A stretch of 59,293 nucleotides of DNA from positions 1 through 59,293 of the forward strand of contig JBFICW010000013.1 in NCBI GenBank assembly GCA_041581635.1, in the 5' to 3' direction. The stretch is from Porticoccus sp041581635 (GTDB taxonomy: Bacteria; Pseudomonadota; Gammaproteobacteria; Pseudomonadales; Porticoccaceae). Below are positions 45,145 to 53,968 of this stretch, piece after piece; within the stretch, counting starts at the first letter, position 1, and each line of letters begins with the position of its first letter. The translations under genes were made by a program, and so were the position numbers. The notes beneath the pieces are model-generated. The model searched no databases. It saw nothing but the letters and a program-made list of their open reading frames with translations, and was not told the DNA's origin.

Positions 45145-45353
45145 ATGAAAAAACCTCTCACTCTCCTAAAGACAGGCTACATAGGAAAAGTAATAGCTGC
45201 AGTATTGTTGCTTCACTCCTGTTCTTGTCATACTTCTTGGGGCTATAGGGCCTATCACCTTTAGTTAGTTACCTAGACTTTGTGTTATTGCCCTTACTCA
45301 GAATGTTTATCTGTATTACAGCCTTGGCTATCGTTTTTAGAAGCAAATATTAA
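45145..45353 (+). pseudogene. merF: merF mercury transporter pseudogene (two +1 frameshifts)
   Basis: From ATG 45145, frame 1 gives LLKTGYIGKVIAA, then a one-base shift restores CCFTPVLVILLGAIG with the vicinal cysteines of MerF, then a second one-base shift restores SPLVSYLDFVLLPLLRMF and a terminal TAA at 45351. All parts of MerF are present in order, so two single-base insertions outside long homopolymers explain the break. The mercuric reductase and merR that should accompany it are absent. It lies on the opposite strand to the metal island. Confidence 0.85.
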
Positions 45354-45359
45354 TATTTT

Positions 45360-46199
45360 CTAACTCACATATTGCTCCACATCACTGTCGAAACGCTCTT
45401 TGCATCGTTTTGAGCAAAAGACATAACGCTTCCCAAGGTATTCGCTGAAATTATTTGCCGTCCACTCATCTACGGGCATGCCGCATACAAGGTCGTGCAC
45501 CCATGAATGCTGTTCGGTTTTACGATCTTGTAATTTACCGTCCTCCAGCCAAAAAATTCGATCAGCGATCTCTTCAACACGTGGGTCATGAGTGACCATC
45601 ACAACGGCATACCCTTTATCTCGTGCAATATCGTGCAGAATCATCATCACTTCCTGCCCGTTCTGTGAATCAAGATTACCCGTAGGCTCGTCTGCAAGGA
45701 TAATTTGGGGATCATTAATCAGTGCACGTGCAATGGCAACACGCTGTTTTTCACCTCCGGAAAGAGTTTGAGGTAACGAATTACGCCTATTATTAAGCCC
45801 CAGTTGTTCGATTAAATAGTTGGCTCGCTGCAGTAATTGATGTTTATCACCAGGCTTCAATTGAGTAGGAAACAATATGTTCTCTTCAACGGTTAACGCA
45901 TCAAGCAGGTTAAATGTCTGGAACACAAAGCCTATTTTCAAGGCACGAATATTGGGTAATTGTGACTCTTTCAAGGCGGTAATTTTCACACCTTCAATTT
46001 CAATGGTGCCTTGTGTGGGCCGTAACAGGCCGCCCAGCATTGACAGCAAGGTTGTTTTCCCGGAGCCAGAGGGCCCCATTATCAAAACCAGCTCACCGGG
46101 GAAGATCTCTATCGATACATCATCAACAGCACGCACTTCGGTATGCCCACTGCCGAAGTATTTTGAGATGTGCTTAGCACTTAGTATTGTTGAAGACAC
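45360..46199 (-). CDS. ABC transporter ATPase (LolD/MacB type) fused to a C-terminal YHS domain
   Basis: A 279-aa protein. Residues 1 to about 222 are a MacB/LolD-type ATPase (Walker A GPSGSGKTT, Q-loop FVFQTFN, signature LSGGEKQR, Walker B IILADEPTGNLD, THDPR). The last 48 residues (HDLVCGMPVDEW and RYVFCSKRCKERFDSDV) are a YHS domain with three cysteines in the layout used by copper ATPases for metal binding. This fusion is unusual. I use the GTG at 46199, preceded by GGGAGGG, rather than the ORF end at 46238. Two FtsX-like permeases encoded just upstream are the partner subunits. Confidence 0.9.
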   Translation of the reverse strand: MSSTILSAKHISKYFGSGHTEVRAVDDVSIEIFPGELVLIMGPSGSGKTTLLSMLGGLLRPTQGTIEIEGVKITALKESQLPNIRALKIGFVFQTFNLLDALTVEENILFPTQLKPGDKHQLLQRANYLIEQLGLNNRRNSLPQTLSGGEKQRVAIARALINDPQIILADEPTGNLDSQNGQEVMMILHDIARDKGYAVVMVTHDPRVEEIADRIFWLEDGKLQDRKTEQHSWVHDLVCGMPVDEWTANNFSEYLGKRYVFCSKRCKERFDSDVEQYVS

Positions 46200-46209
46200 T
46201 CTGCCCTCC

Positions 46210-47319
46210 CTAGATATGAAAAGCTGTCGCCGGGTCAAGGCGCAGCACCATGTAGGTTGGAATCAATGCACCAAGTATTGCGACAACCAATGCAATGACA
46301 CCCAGTTGCACTAACGAACTGACAGAAACCATGAGTGTGAGCTGCGGCACCAACAAAGGAATAACGGGAATTACGACCAAAGCAAAGGCGGCTGAAAATA
46401 GGAAACCCAGTAGTGTCACAAATCCTGATTGAAGGATAACACTGTAGAAAATAGCGCTATTGTTGACACCTAATGCCTTGATGATGGCAATTTCCCGGCG
46501 TTTACGTATTACCAATGAATAGGAGGTAAAGCCGACGATCAGTGCGGCAAGTACTGAGCATATAGCTGTCATCATCACGATAATCTCAACGCCCATTTGT
46601 TTTGCCATCGAAAAATCGTTTTTTATAAAGGCTTCATGTGGCAGTGCGTTGACTTTATTGATCTCAAACCGGATTTTTTCTGCGAGCACCCCGGCATCGA
46701 TGCCCTCCTCTGCATCCACCAGTAAATAACTGTAGGTACCACTAGATGACAATATGTCCTGAAGGTCTGCAAAGGGAACAAATAATACGGCATTAGCCGA
46801 AGAATAGGTTCCACTGGACAGACCGACAACGGTGAATGATTTATCTGTGATGCCCAGTTGATCACCAAGCTTAACGCCCGTAAGCGACGATAAGATATCG
46901 GGGATAATGGCTTCCCTTGGGTTTTCAATCATTCGGCCCGCACTCATTGCCCAAGGCCCCGCGCGCTCCGCATCTGGCAGCAACCCCACAATAAAGGCAA
47001 ACATTTTAGTGTCACCGGCAACAATAACGCTGTTAAGGTACAAAATAGGTGTGACACGTTTGACCTCGGGCATTTCTGCAATTTTGTCCGCCTTCCAGTC
47101 CCAAACAAATGACATCGCCATGTGCATATTACCTACGCCATTTTGCATGACCCACACATCGGGTTTCATATTATTCGGGTAAGCAACAATTTGCTCTGAT
47201 TCGCCCCGCCAAACGGCATCAAAGAAAATGACCAGAATAAAGGCACTGGCGATACCCAGGGCACTGCCTATCAAACTGTCACGCTGGCCAAATAACGATT
47301 TCAGAGCCCATCTCATCAT
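46210..47319 (-). CDS. FtsX-like ABC permease (second subunit)
   Basis: A 369-aa permease with an N-terminal helix, a large periplasmic domain (about 45-240) and three C-terminal helices of the FtsX/MacB type (IVMMTAICSVLAALIVGFTSY, IALVVAILGALIPTYMVLRL). The C-terminal RLDPATAF is a LolE-like ending. It forms a tripartite exporter with the permease upstream and the ATPase-YHS protein downstream, separated by ten bases. The cargo is unknown; LolD-like and MacB-like systems move lipoproteins or small molecules. Confidence 0.88.
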   Translation of the reverse strand: MMRWALKSLFGQRDSLIGSALGIASAFILVIFFDAVWRGESEQIVAYPNNMKPDVWVMQNGVGNMHMAMSFVWDWKADKIAEMPEVKRVTPILYLNSVIVAGDTKMFAFIVGLLPDAERAGPWAMSAGRMIENPREAIIPDILSSLTGVKLGDQLGITDKSFTVVGLSSGTYSSANAVLFVPFADLQDILSSSGTYSYLLVDAEEGIDAGVLAEKIRFEINKVNALPHEAFIKNDFSMAKQMGVEIIVMMTAICSVLAALIVGFTSYSLVIRKRREIAIIKALGVNNSAIFYSVILQSGFVTLLGFLFSAAFALVVIPVIPLLVPQLTLMVSVSSLVQLGVIALVVAILGALIPTYMVLRLDPATAFHI

Positions 47320-47322
47320 ATC

Positions 47323-48453
47323 TTAGGTACCTTGAAAGGCGACCATAGGGTCAGAGTGATGAATTGCACGTAATGGAGTTACTGCACCTAAAATTGCAAA
47401 CCCCAAGCTTGCGATCAGCGTTTGCGAAAACACCACCGGTTCAAAGATACGAATCAAATAAACCGGTGCAGCTGTTTCTATAAATAAAGCAAGCCCAAGA
47501 GCAAGCAAAACACCTATGGGTATGGCAAAGACAAGCAATAAAATGGACTGCATTAATACAGCCAGAAAAAGCTGATAAAAACGGAATCCCAGGGCCTTTA
47601 ATACAGCAAAACTTCTAATACGGCTGCGAATGTCTGCATACATAATCAAGCCAACAACCAGCATCCCGATGATATAGCCTATCGTGACGAGCAAGCCCAT
47701 GATCGGGGCAAAAAACACCTTGCCCATGCTAATATCATTCTGCGCCAACTGTTTTGATGTGATGATGTCGACTGAGGGGACTTGTATTTCTATTTGCCGG
47801 GCAACTTTAGCCCGATCTGTCAATGGCTTAAGCTCGATGAGCATGTAACTCAATAAAGGAAAAGTGCTTAAATCCGGCGCAATTTCTGACTCAAGAAACA
47901 AATCAATCATGCCGTCATAATTGATAAAGGCAAACGGCATCATGAAGGCGGATTCGCGGGTAATGCCCGACACTTTAAATTCAAAATCCGTCACATAAAA
48001 ACTGTCGCCAAGTTTGATGTCATATTTTTTCGCCAGGGATTCATCGATAACAATGTCCCTGCCATCACTGATTTCATGACCATGAACAATAGACGATGGG
48101 CCACCCTTTACATCGTAAACCAACACATAGACGGGCGTACTTCTGGTGTTTTTTGTGTAAATAATAGGAACAGCGGTAAGCGGATAGGCATTTACCACGC
48201 CATCAACGGATTCGACTTCGGCACGCGATAACTGAGGAATAGATGAACGGACCGCAATAAAATTTGTGACCCCTGATTGTGTAGCGACCAGGTCGGCCTG
48301 TCGGTTAAGAACAATTCGTTCCAGCTGGTAATATTGGCCTTGCTCAAACCCTTCCAGCACAAGAATGACCGCAATAACCGAGCCTAACGCGAATGCCGTT
48401 ATGAATGTGCGTAATCGATCAAGTTGTAACTGCCGCCATGCTAACTTAATCAC
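47323..48453 (-). CDS. FtsX-like ABC permease (first subunit)
   Basis: A 376-aa permease with an N-terminal helix (FITAFALGSVIAVILVLEGF), a periplasmic MacB_PCD-like domain and three C-terminal helices (LLVTIGYIIGMLVVGLIMYA, FAIPIGVLLALGLALFIETA). It is the first gene of a three-gene unit; its stop lies three bases before the next ATG. The SDPMVAFQGT end is typical of FtsX-like permeases. The two permeases are clearly similar in layout but not identical. Confidence 0.88.
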   Translation of the reverse strand: MIKLAWRQLQLDRLRTFITAFALGSVIAVILVLEGFEQGQYYQLERIVLNRQADLVATQSGVTNFIAVRSSIPQLSRAEVESVDGVVNAYPLTAVPIIYTKNTRSTPVYVLVYDVKGGPSSIVHGHEISDGRDIVIDESLAKKYDIKLGDSFYVTDFEFKVSGITRESAFMMPFAFINYDGMIDLFLESEIAPDLSTFPLLSYMLIELKPLTDRAKVARQIEIQVPSVDIITSKQLAQNDISMGKVFFAPIMGLLVTIGYIIGMLVVGLIMYADIRSRIRSFAVLKALGFRFYQLFLAVLMQSILLLVFAIPIGVLLALGLALFIETAAPVYLIRIFEPVVFSQTLIASLGFAILGAVTPLRAIHHSDPMVAFQGT

Positions 48454-48610
48454 GGAGCCAACCCTTCACAGGTATATATTATTGCCTCGCTAACAATAGG
48501 GTGTTTGCTCTCAAACCATTGTTAATCTTCTAAGGCCTACAGCTGTGGCGGAAAACCAGAGCAAAGTGCCACTCTCCTAGACTTTTAATTTTTATTATAT
48601 ACTTTGACAG

Positions 48611-48975
48611 TCAGGCTGCTCGGTCATCCGTCTCTTTCCACCGAAACAAGCTGTAATCCAGGGTATCCGGACTACATCCCTTGCGGACTAAATAAAAGAT
48701 TGGTTCGGATGAATAAACCTTATGTGGTGCACATGTTGGATCAAAGCAGGTGCTTTCGTAAACTGGTATGTGTTCAATACCAAAACGCTTGAGCTCGGCT
48801 AATACATCTATTTTTGATGTCCAGTTCCCAAGGCCTTGGAAATCGCCATGAAAACGAGCCCCTACATCTGGACGTTTTTCATAGACCGTCACTATCTCAG
48901 CTTGGGCATGTGCGGCTAGAGCGGCGCTTAATCCAGCAGTTCAGCGCCAACGACTTCAACCCTATGCTCAGTCAA
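48611..48975 (-). pseudogene. FAD-dependent oxidoreductase, frameshifted and truncated
   Basis: The sequence VEVVGA starts an FAD-binding Rossmann fold, then a frameshift, then GLSAALAAHAQAEIVTVYEK in another frame, continuing RPDVGARFHGDFQGLGNW and IFYLVRKGCSPDTLDYSL up to a stop. This resembles the N-terminal third of geranylgeranyl-reductase-like FAD proteins; the rest is missing. The continuous 93-aa frame at 48611-48892 is the larger remnant. It is a decayed gene between two operons. Confidence 0.78.
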
Positions 48976-49074
48976 GGGCCTGTTCCTCTACTTATTTTAA
49001 TCAGTGATTAAATCTTTCCATCTCAGATAAAATATCAAATTGAAACAACGCATTGCTCCTAACCATATTAGTAA

Positions 49075-49572
49075 TTAATGGCAACCACTACCTTTTGAAA
49101 GGTGTGCGAGATTATCCAACTCACATTCCTCAGAATAATGAATGATACCGCGGCGAAGCTTCTGAGTTATTGATTCATTCAAGTAACCGAAGGATCGAAT
49201 GATTGCACCTTCTATATCCTTGAGCGAGACCTGTAATAAGTCATAAACAACACATATCTCATCACCATTTACTTCCACACCTTGAATTCCCATGAGCCCT
49301 CTTATCTCATTACTAACTGCTTTCTCTTTCGACTCATCCAGTGGAAAATAAAGCTTTAACTTATGCGCTTTTATAACTTCGCGCCCTTTTTGCTTTTCTG
49401 ATTTCCCATATTTTGGGTTACCTACAAATAAATTCGGTCTATGCTCAAATTTGCTTTGACATTGCTCTGAGCAAAAAAGGTAATCTATCCCTAGATATTC
49501 AAGCGTAAATACACCCTCTCTAACGTCCATCTCACAGACAGGGCACTTTTTAAACACATGTACACGACTCAC
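49075..49572 (-). CDS. YHS-domain protein with HMA-like C-terminal part
   Basis: A 165-aa protein. The N-terminus (VFKKCPVCEMDVREG, then YLFCSEQCQSKFEHRPNLF) is a YHS metal-binding domain. Residues about 80-150 (KLKLYFPLDESKEKAVSNEI, GIQGVEVNGDEICVVYDL) look like a heavy-metal-associated fold without its CxxC pair, and the C-terminus ends GSGCH. I choose GTG 49572 after AGAGGTG over the ORF end at 49623. It belongs to the metal island and lies downstream of the hemerythrin-like gene. Confidence 0.7.
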   Translation of the reverse strand: MSRVHVFKKCPVCEMDVREGVFTLEYLGIDYLFCSEQCQSKFEHRPNLFVGNPKYGKSEKQKGREVIKAHKLKLYFPLDESKEKAVSNEIRGLMGIQGVEVNGDEICVVYDLLQVSLKDIEGAIIRSFGYLNESITQKLRRGIIHYSEECELDNLAHLSKGSGCH

Positions 49573-49640
49573 ACTAACACCTCTGTTAAGCACCACATTC
49601 TCACACGCTTTTACGTGCACCAAGCGACAATAGTTTCCAA

Positions 49641-50099
49641 TTACAAATCATGTAAGCGGTTTGCTGCTTGCGCCATACGCATCGCCTCATGCTCTTCTAG
49701 GGACAGCAGTTGATCCAGCAATTCCCAACATGAAGGTGCAGCATCCCGGCCACGTAAATAACGGTAGAGTTCTATCACCTGTCCATGTTGATGAATTATT
49801 TCGGTAATAATTTCGTCAGCATTCATCTCTGCGAAGGGTTTGTCACACAGTTCATGGCGAACAATGGGGTTCTTATCGAGATATTCCAAACACCAAGTAT
49901 TCAACGCTTTGACATCTGCCGTTTCCCGAAAGCCATCGAGCACTTCCACAAGTTTTTGCTCATGAGCTGAAAGATAATCGAGCAAAAGTTTTGCTCTTTC
50001 ACTCTCATTTTCTCCAGCGCAATGCCGCATGCAGCTAGCCAAGTGCTGGTGAAATCCACGTGTCCAATTCAGGACATCTCTCAAGGTTTCTATTTGCAT
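49641..50099 (-). CDS. Hemerythrin/ferritin-like four-helix protein
   Basis: A 152-aa helical protein with His/Glu spacing of a di-iron four-helix bundle: FHQHLASCMRH (His17, 19, 26), SAHEQ (His46, Glu47), IIHQHGQVIE (His103, 105) and SLEEHEAMR (Glu136, His137, Glu138). I did not recognise a named family, and the metal site is inferred only from the residues. It lies 11 bases below the beta-CASP gene and above the YHS protein, so it is probably co-expressed with both. It could sense oxygen, iron or oxidants. Confidence 0.6.
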   Translation of the reverse strand: MQIETLRDVLNWTRGFHQHLASCMRHCAGENESERAKLLLDYLSAHEQKLVEVLDGFRETADVKALNTWCLEYLDKNPIVRHELCDKPFAEMNADEIITEIIHQHGQVIELYRYLRGRDAAPSCWELLDQLLSLEEHEAMRMAQAANRLHDL

Positions 50100-50110
50100 A
50101 GTCTTACCCT

Positions 50111-51466
50111 CTAGATTGTTAGGATGCTGCGATAGCCAGCAACATCCACATCAAAGGTCGTATTGCGACGTAAATGATCACGCATGCCTTCCAAGGCATC
50201 CGGATCTCCATGAACCAGTTGAATTGGCATATTTTTTCGCAGGCCTGATTCTTTAAGCCATCGCTCAATATCCAGATAATCACCATGGCCAGACAAACCA
50301 TGTATCACTTCGACCTGCGCCCGGACAGGTAACCACTGGCCGTGAATTTTAACGCTACTGGCACCCTGCACCATTTTTGCTCCGCGTGTTCCTCCGGCTT
50401 GATAACCGGTGAATAAAACGGTCGTACTATGGTCACCCAAAAGGCGTTTGAAGTGATGCAGAATCCTGCCGCCAGAAGCCATACCACTGCCGGCGATAAT
50501 GATGTGTGGAAAGCGTTGTTCGCTTAACGCTTTGGAGTCATCGACACTGGCTGTATAGGTGACTGCGCTGCACATCATATGACATTGAGCAGGCGTTAAT
50601 CGATGCTCGTCAGCATAGCGACAATAGATTTTGGATACGTCAATCGCCATCGGGCTATCCAGATAAACGGGCATCCTGGGAATACGGCCCTGCTCTATCA
50701 ACGTTGCGAGCATATGCTGAAGGGTCTGTGCACGACTCACTGCAAAACTGGGAATTAGCAAAACACCTCCTTTTTTCGCCATTTTGTTCACTACATTCGC
50801 CAGCTGTTCAAAAACATCGGTTTTATCGTGGCGGCGATTACCATAAGTGGATTCAAGTAACAGAAAATCTACTTCAGGCAATGGCTTGGGGGCTTGCATA
50901 AAAATATCATCGGGGCGACCGACATCTCCGGAAAACCCAACACGCTTACCTTCGGCTTCAATAATAATGCTGGCGGCACCTAAAATATGCCCGGCACTTT
51001 GCAGGCGAGCCTCGATATCACCTATGGAAAAACATTCACCGAAATCCACTGACTCAAAGAGTTCCATGCTTTTTTCAGCTGTGTCACGGTCATAAAGTGG
51101 CAGTGGGTTTTCATGTTTGCTAAGTTTATGTTTGGCATAAAACTTAGCGTCTTCTTCCTGAATATGCCCGCTATCAGCCAACAAAATAGCGCATAAATCT
51201 TTAGTAGCATGATGAGTAAAGACCGGTCCACGAAAGCCTTGTTTATACAGCACAGGTATATAACCGGAATGATCCAGGTGAGCATGAGTCAATAGCACGG
51301 CATCAAGTTTATCGATATCCAGTGGTAATGGTTGCCAGTTGCGTTTACGCAACCACTTGTAACCTTGGTAAAGGCCGCAATCCACAAGTACTCGTGTGGT
51401 TTGGGTTTCTACCAAGTATTTGGATCCGGTAACGGTTTCTGTACCCCCCAAAAAGGTAATTTTCAT
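50111..51466 (-). CDS. Beta-CASP metallo-beta-lactamase, RNA-specificity type
   Basis: A 451-aa protein. The MBL motifs are THAHLDHSGY (motif 2), SAGHILGA (motif 3) and FSGDVGR (motif 4); the beta-CASP inset and the RMMBL-type end (VEVIHGLSGHGDYLDIERWL) are intact, as in CPSF73/YSH1-like RNases of bacteria. It likely processes or degrades RNA in the cytoplasm. Its ATG overlaps the stop of the Prs-like gene (ATGA); the ORF runs on to 51496 but those residues do not fit the family. Confidence 0.88.
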   Translation of the reverse strand: MKITFLGGTETVTGSKYLVETQTTRVLVDCGLYQGYKWLRKRNWQPLPLDIDKLDAVLLTHAHLDHSGYIPVLYKQGFRGPVFTHHATKDLCAILLADSGHIQEEDAKFYAKHKLSKHENPLPLYDRDTAEKSMELFESVDFGECFSIGDIEARLQSAGHILGAASIIIEAEGKRVGFSGDVGRPDDIFMQAPKPLPEVDFLLLESTYGNRRHDKTDVFEQLANVVNKMAKKGGVLLIPSFAVSRAQTLQHMLATLIEQGRIPRMPVYLDSPMAIDVSKIYCRYADEHRLTPAQCHMMCSAVTYTASVDDSKALSEQRFPHIIIAGSGMASGGRILHHFKRLLGDHSTTVLFTGYQAGGTRGAKMVQGASSVKIHGQWLPVRAQVEVIHGLSGHGDYLDIERWLKESGLRKNMPIQLVHGDPDALEGMRDHLRRNTTFDVDVAGYRSILTI

Positions 51467-52374
51467 GACGCACTCTCCCTCGCACCGTGTAAACACTCCT
51501 GCACAGGTGCTATTAGAAGATCGGCAATCTCCACTCTATTGGAGCTATGGGGAATAGTGTTGGTTGTAATTAATTTCGACAAACCACTCTGTAACAACAC
51601 CTGGTCACTATCGTTTGCAAAAATACCGTGTACAGCTGCGCATTGGATACTATTAATACTCTGTTTTTTTAGTGCTTCAATACACTTAAGAAGGGTTTGA
51701 CCACTCGATATAACATCGTCAATGATCATGGCGGTATAGTCCTGAAAACGCGCCAAATCAGGCAAGGTCACCACCACATCCCGATCGCCATAGCGTTGTT
51801 TATCACCCACAATGAAACTATGGCCACTAAAAGACGCCATCTGCGAGACCCATTGCTCACTTTCGGCATCAGGCCCCACCAGAAACACTTTTTCCTGCCC
51901 TTTTAACCACTCAGCCAGCACTGGCGCCCCTTGCACTACTCGGCAGGGAATATCGTAGATTTCATCCAGTGAGTGGTACCGATGCAAGTGTGGATCGACA
52001 GTCACTAGCCAATCAACTTGTTGGGATAATTGCTTGGCAAAAATACGGGAAGTGACCGCTTCACCATCAATAAAACGCCTATCCTGACGCATATAACTCA
52101 AGTAAGGGGCAACCAACCCTACACTTGAGGCACCAAGTTCACACAAAGTAGCCGCAAGAAAAACAAGCGGTAAAAATTTGCAGTCAGGGTGGGATAAGTT
52201 CGCCAGAATAATGCAGTTACTGTCTTCAACTGGAGTTTCAATTCGTAAGTAAGACTCCCCGTCGGGAAAATGTCGTGTATCAGCCTGCCCAGCAATTGCA
52301 CTTAACTTCTGGCACAAGGTATTGAATAAAGTGTGCGGTCCAAGGCCAAAAATAATCGGTTGAGAAGCAGTCAT
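51463..52374 (-). CDS. Ribose-phosphate pyrophosphokinase (PRPP synthetase-like)
   Basis: A 303-aa protein. YMRQDRRFIDGEAVTSR is the catalytic ATP-binding part, VDPHLHRYHS supplies the metal-binding His region, and the PRPP loop is MIIDDVISSGQT. It is diverged from the usual housekeeping Prs and appears nearer to the archaeal/class III type. It would make or use PRPP from ribose 5-phosphate. Four-base ATGA overlaps link it to the phosphorylase upstream and to the beta-CASP gene downstream. Confidence 0.85.
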   Translation of the reverse strand: MTASQPIIFGLGPHTLFNTLCQKLSAIAGQADTRHFPDGESYLRIETPVEDSNCIILANLSHPDCKFLPLVFLAATLCELGASSVGLVAPYLSYMRQDRRFIDGEAVTSRIFAKQLSQQVDWLVTVDPHLHRYHSLDEIYDIPCRVVQGAPVLAEWLKGQEKVFLVGPDAESEQWVSQMASFSGHSFIVGDKQRYGDRDVVVTLPDLARFQDYTAMIIDDVISSGQTLLKCIEALKKQSINSIQCAAVHGIFANDSDQVLLQSGLSKLITTNTIPHSSNRVEIADLLIAPVQECLHGARESAS

Positions 52375-53882
52375 ACTGGTTCTCCGATTTGAAAGATATC
52401 CGGATTATCATGGTAATAGGCCAAGGCGTAATCGCTCTCACCGGTGCTTTCGCTAAACAAAGTAAATAATGGGTCGCCAACTAACACCCGTGTGCCGATG
52501 TTAGCGTGTAATCTAAGGCCTGCGGTTGGGTCGACAGGCGCTCCGGCCAATTTGGCCAAGCGGGACAATTTACGGTTATCAATGGCTTGAATAACGCCAG
52601 ACTGATGCGATTTTTCCACAACCTGATGAGTAGCATCGGGTAATGACTTCAACCCGCCCTGCGCCTCTGCAATCCGCTGGAATTGCGCCCAGGCTCTACC
52701 ACTATCGAGAAATTCTGTGGCTTGTTGTAAAGCATTTTCCAGACCGCATTGCTGAGCAAGATCCAGCAGGTGTGCAGACAACAATAATGCGCGTGTACGA
52801 AGATCTTCAGCACCATCTGGAGCGCATTGCAGAACAGCCAACAAATCGCGCGCCTCTTCAACAGGGCCTATTCCGGATCCGATTGGTCTGCTGCCATCGG
52901 TGATGATACAGCGTGCATGGATGCCACAGGCATTTCCCACCTGGGTAAACAAGCCTGCCAAACGGTCGGCTTCTGCTTGTGTTCGGACTTTGGCAGTATC
53001 ACCCACCGGGATATCGATGATCGTATGAGTAGAACCGGCTGCGATTTTTTTGGACAGAACTGAGGCAATCAACTGGCCTTCTCCATCCAGATCAAGCGCC
53101 CGTTCAATACGAATTAACAGGTCGTCTGCAGGGCTTAAATTCACGGCGCCACCCCATGCCAGGCACGCCCCAGTATCTGCGACTACCTGCCGAATATCTG
53201 CTAATTGGAGATTGACATTAATCAGCGTTTCCAAGGTGTCCGCCGTTCCAGCTGGCGATGTAATGGCACGAGAAGAGGTTTTGGGAATGGTCAAGCCTGC
53301 CGCACTGACAATAGCAACAACCAGAGGAGTTGTACGGTTACCTGGCAGACCACCAATACAATGTTTATCGAAGACTCTTTCACTATCCGGCCAAGTCAAA
53401 CGCTTGCCGCTTTCCACCATTGCTCGGGTCAGACCAATAATCTCATCAGTATTTAAACGACTACCCGCACAGATACTGAGGAAACTGGTAATTTCAATAT
53501 CGGTATATTTGTGTTTACTGATATCGCTTACGATTGAGTCAATCTCACTGTCACTAAGCGCATGTCCGTAAATCTTTTTACGCACCGCACTTAAAGACTC
53601 GACTAAGGGCGCGTGGCTCACACTCACTGGTTGACCTTGACTGACCTTCAAACGTTGCCGTGCAATTTTTGAAAATCCAATCTGATCATGCTGTAGCTTG
53701 CCACTTTTGACCACGTAAAGGGTCGCAATCAAATCATTGCTTTCAGTCTTTATCAACAAGCGTGTGTTAGCGTTGAAACCCTCAGCACGGCAGATATGAC
53801 AGTCTTCGCGCATGTAGACAACGGGCTCCTGATGAGTATCAATTCCCATGTCAATTGCTTTGAGGCTATATATAGACGCCAT
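52371..53882 (-). CDS. Thymidine phosphorylase family protein, AMP-phosphorylase type
   Basis: A 503-aa protein matching the long AMP-phosphorylase/DeoA branch rather than classical DeoA: KHCIGGLPGNRTTPLVVAIV, then PKTSSRAITSPAGTADTLE, and IDIPVGDTAKV. Archaeal relatives convert AMP and phosphate to adenine and ribose 1,5-bisphosphate. The N-terminal barrel extension (to about 80 aa) is also present, which is typical of the AMP type. It starts the coupled operon; its ATG follows AGGA. No ribulose-bisphosphate carboxylase or ribose-1,5-bisphosphate isomerase is nearby. Confidence 0.88.
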   Translation of the reverse strand: MASIYSLKAIDMGIDTHQEPVVYMREDCHICRAEGFNANTRLLIKTESNDLIATLYVVKSGKLQHDQIGFSKIARQRLKVSQGQPVSVSHAPLVESLSAVRKKIYGHALSDSEIDSIVSDISKHKYTDIEITSFLSICAGSRLNTDEIIGLTRAMVESGKRLTWPDSERVFDKHCIGGLPGNRTTPLVVAIVSAAGLTIPKTSSRAITSPAGTADTLETLINVNLQLADIRQVVADTGACLAWGGAVNLSPADDLLIRIERALDLDGEGQLIASVLSKKIAAGSTHTIIDIPVGDTAKVRTQAEADRLAGLFTQVGNACGIHARCIITDGSRPIGSGIGPVEEARDLLAVLQCAPDGAEDLRTRALLLSAHLLDLAQQCGLENALQQATEFLDSGRAWAQFQRIAEAQGGLKSLPDATHQVVEKSHQSGVIQAIDNRKLSRLAKLAGAPVDPTAGLRLHANIGTRVLVGDPLFTLFSESTGESDYALAYYHDNPDIFQIGEPV

Positions 53883-53968
53883 GACTAATTCCTGAAATTA
53901 AGGCTTACAAAAATTTACCAATAGCTAATGCCCGAGATTTACCTAACAGAAAAATAAGAGTTACATTA

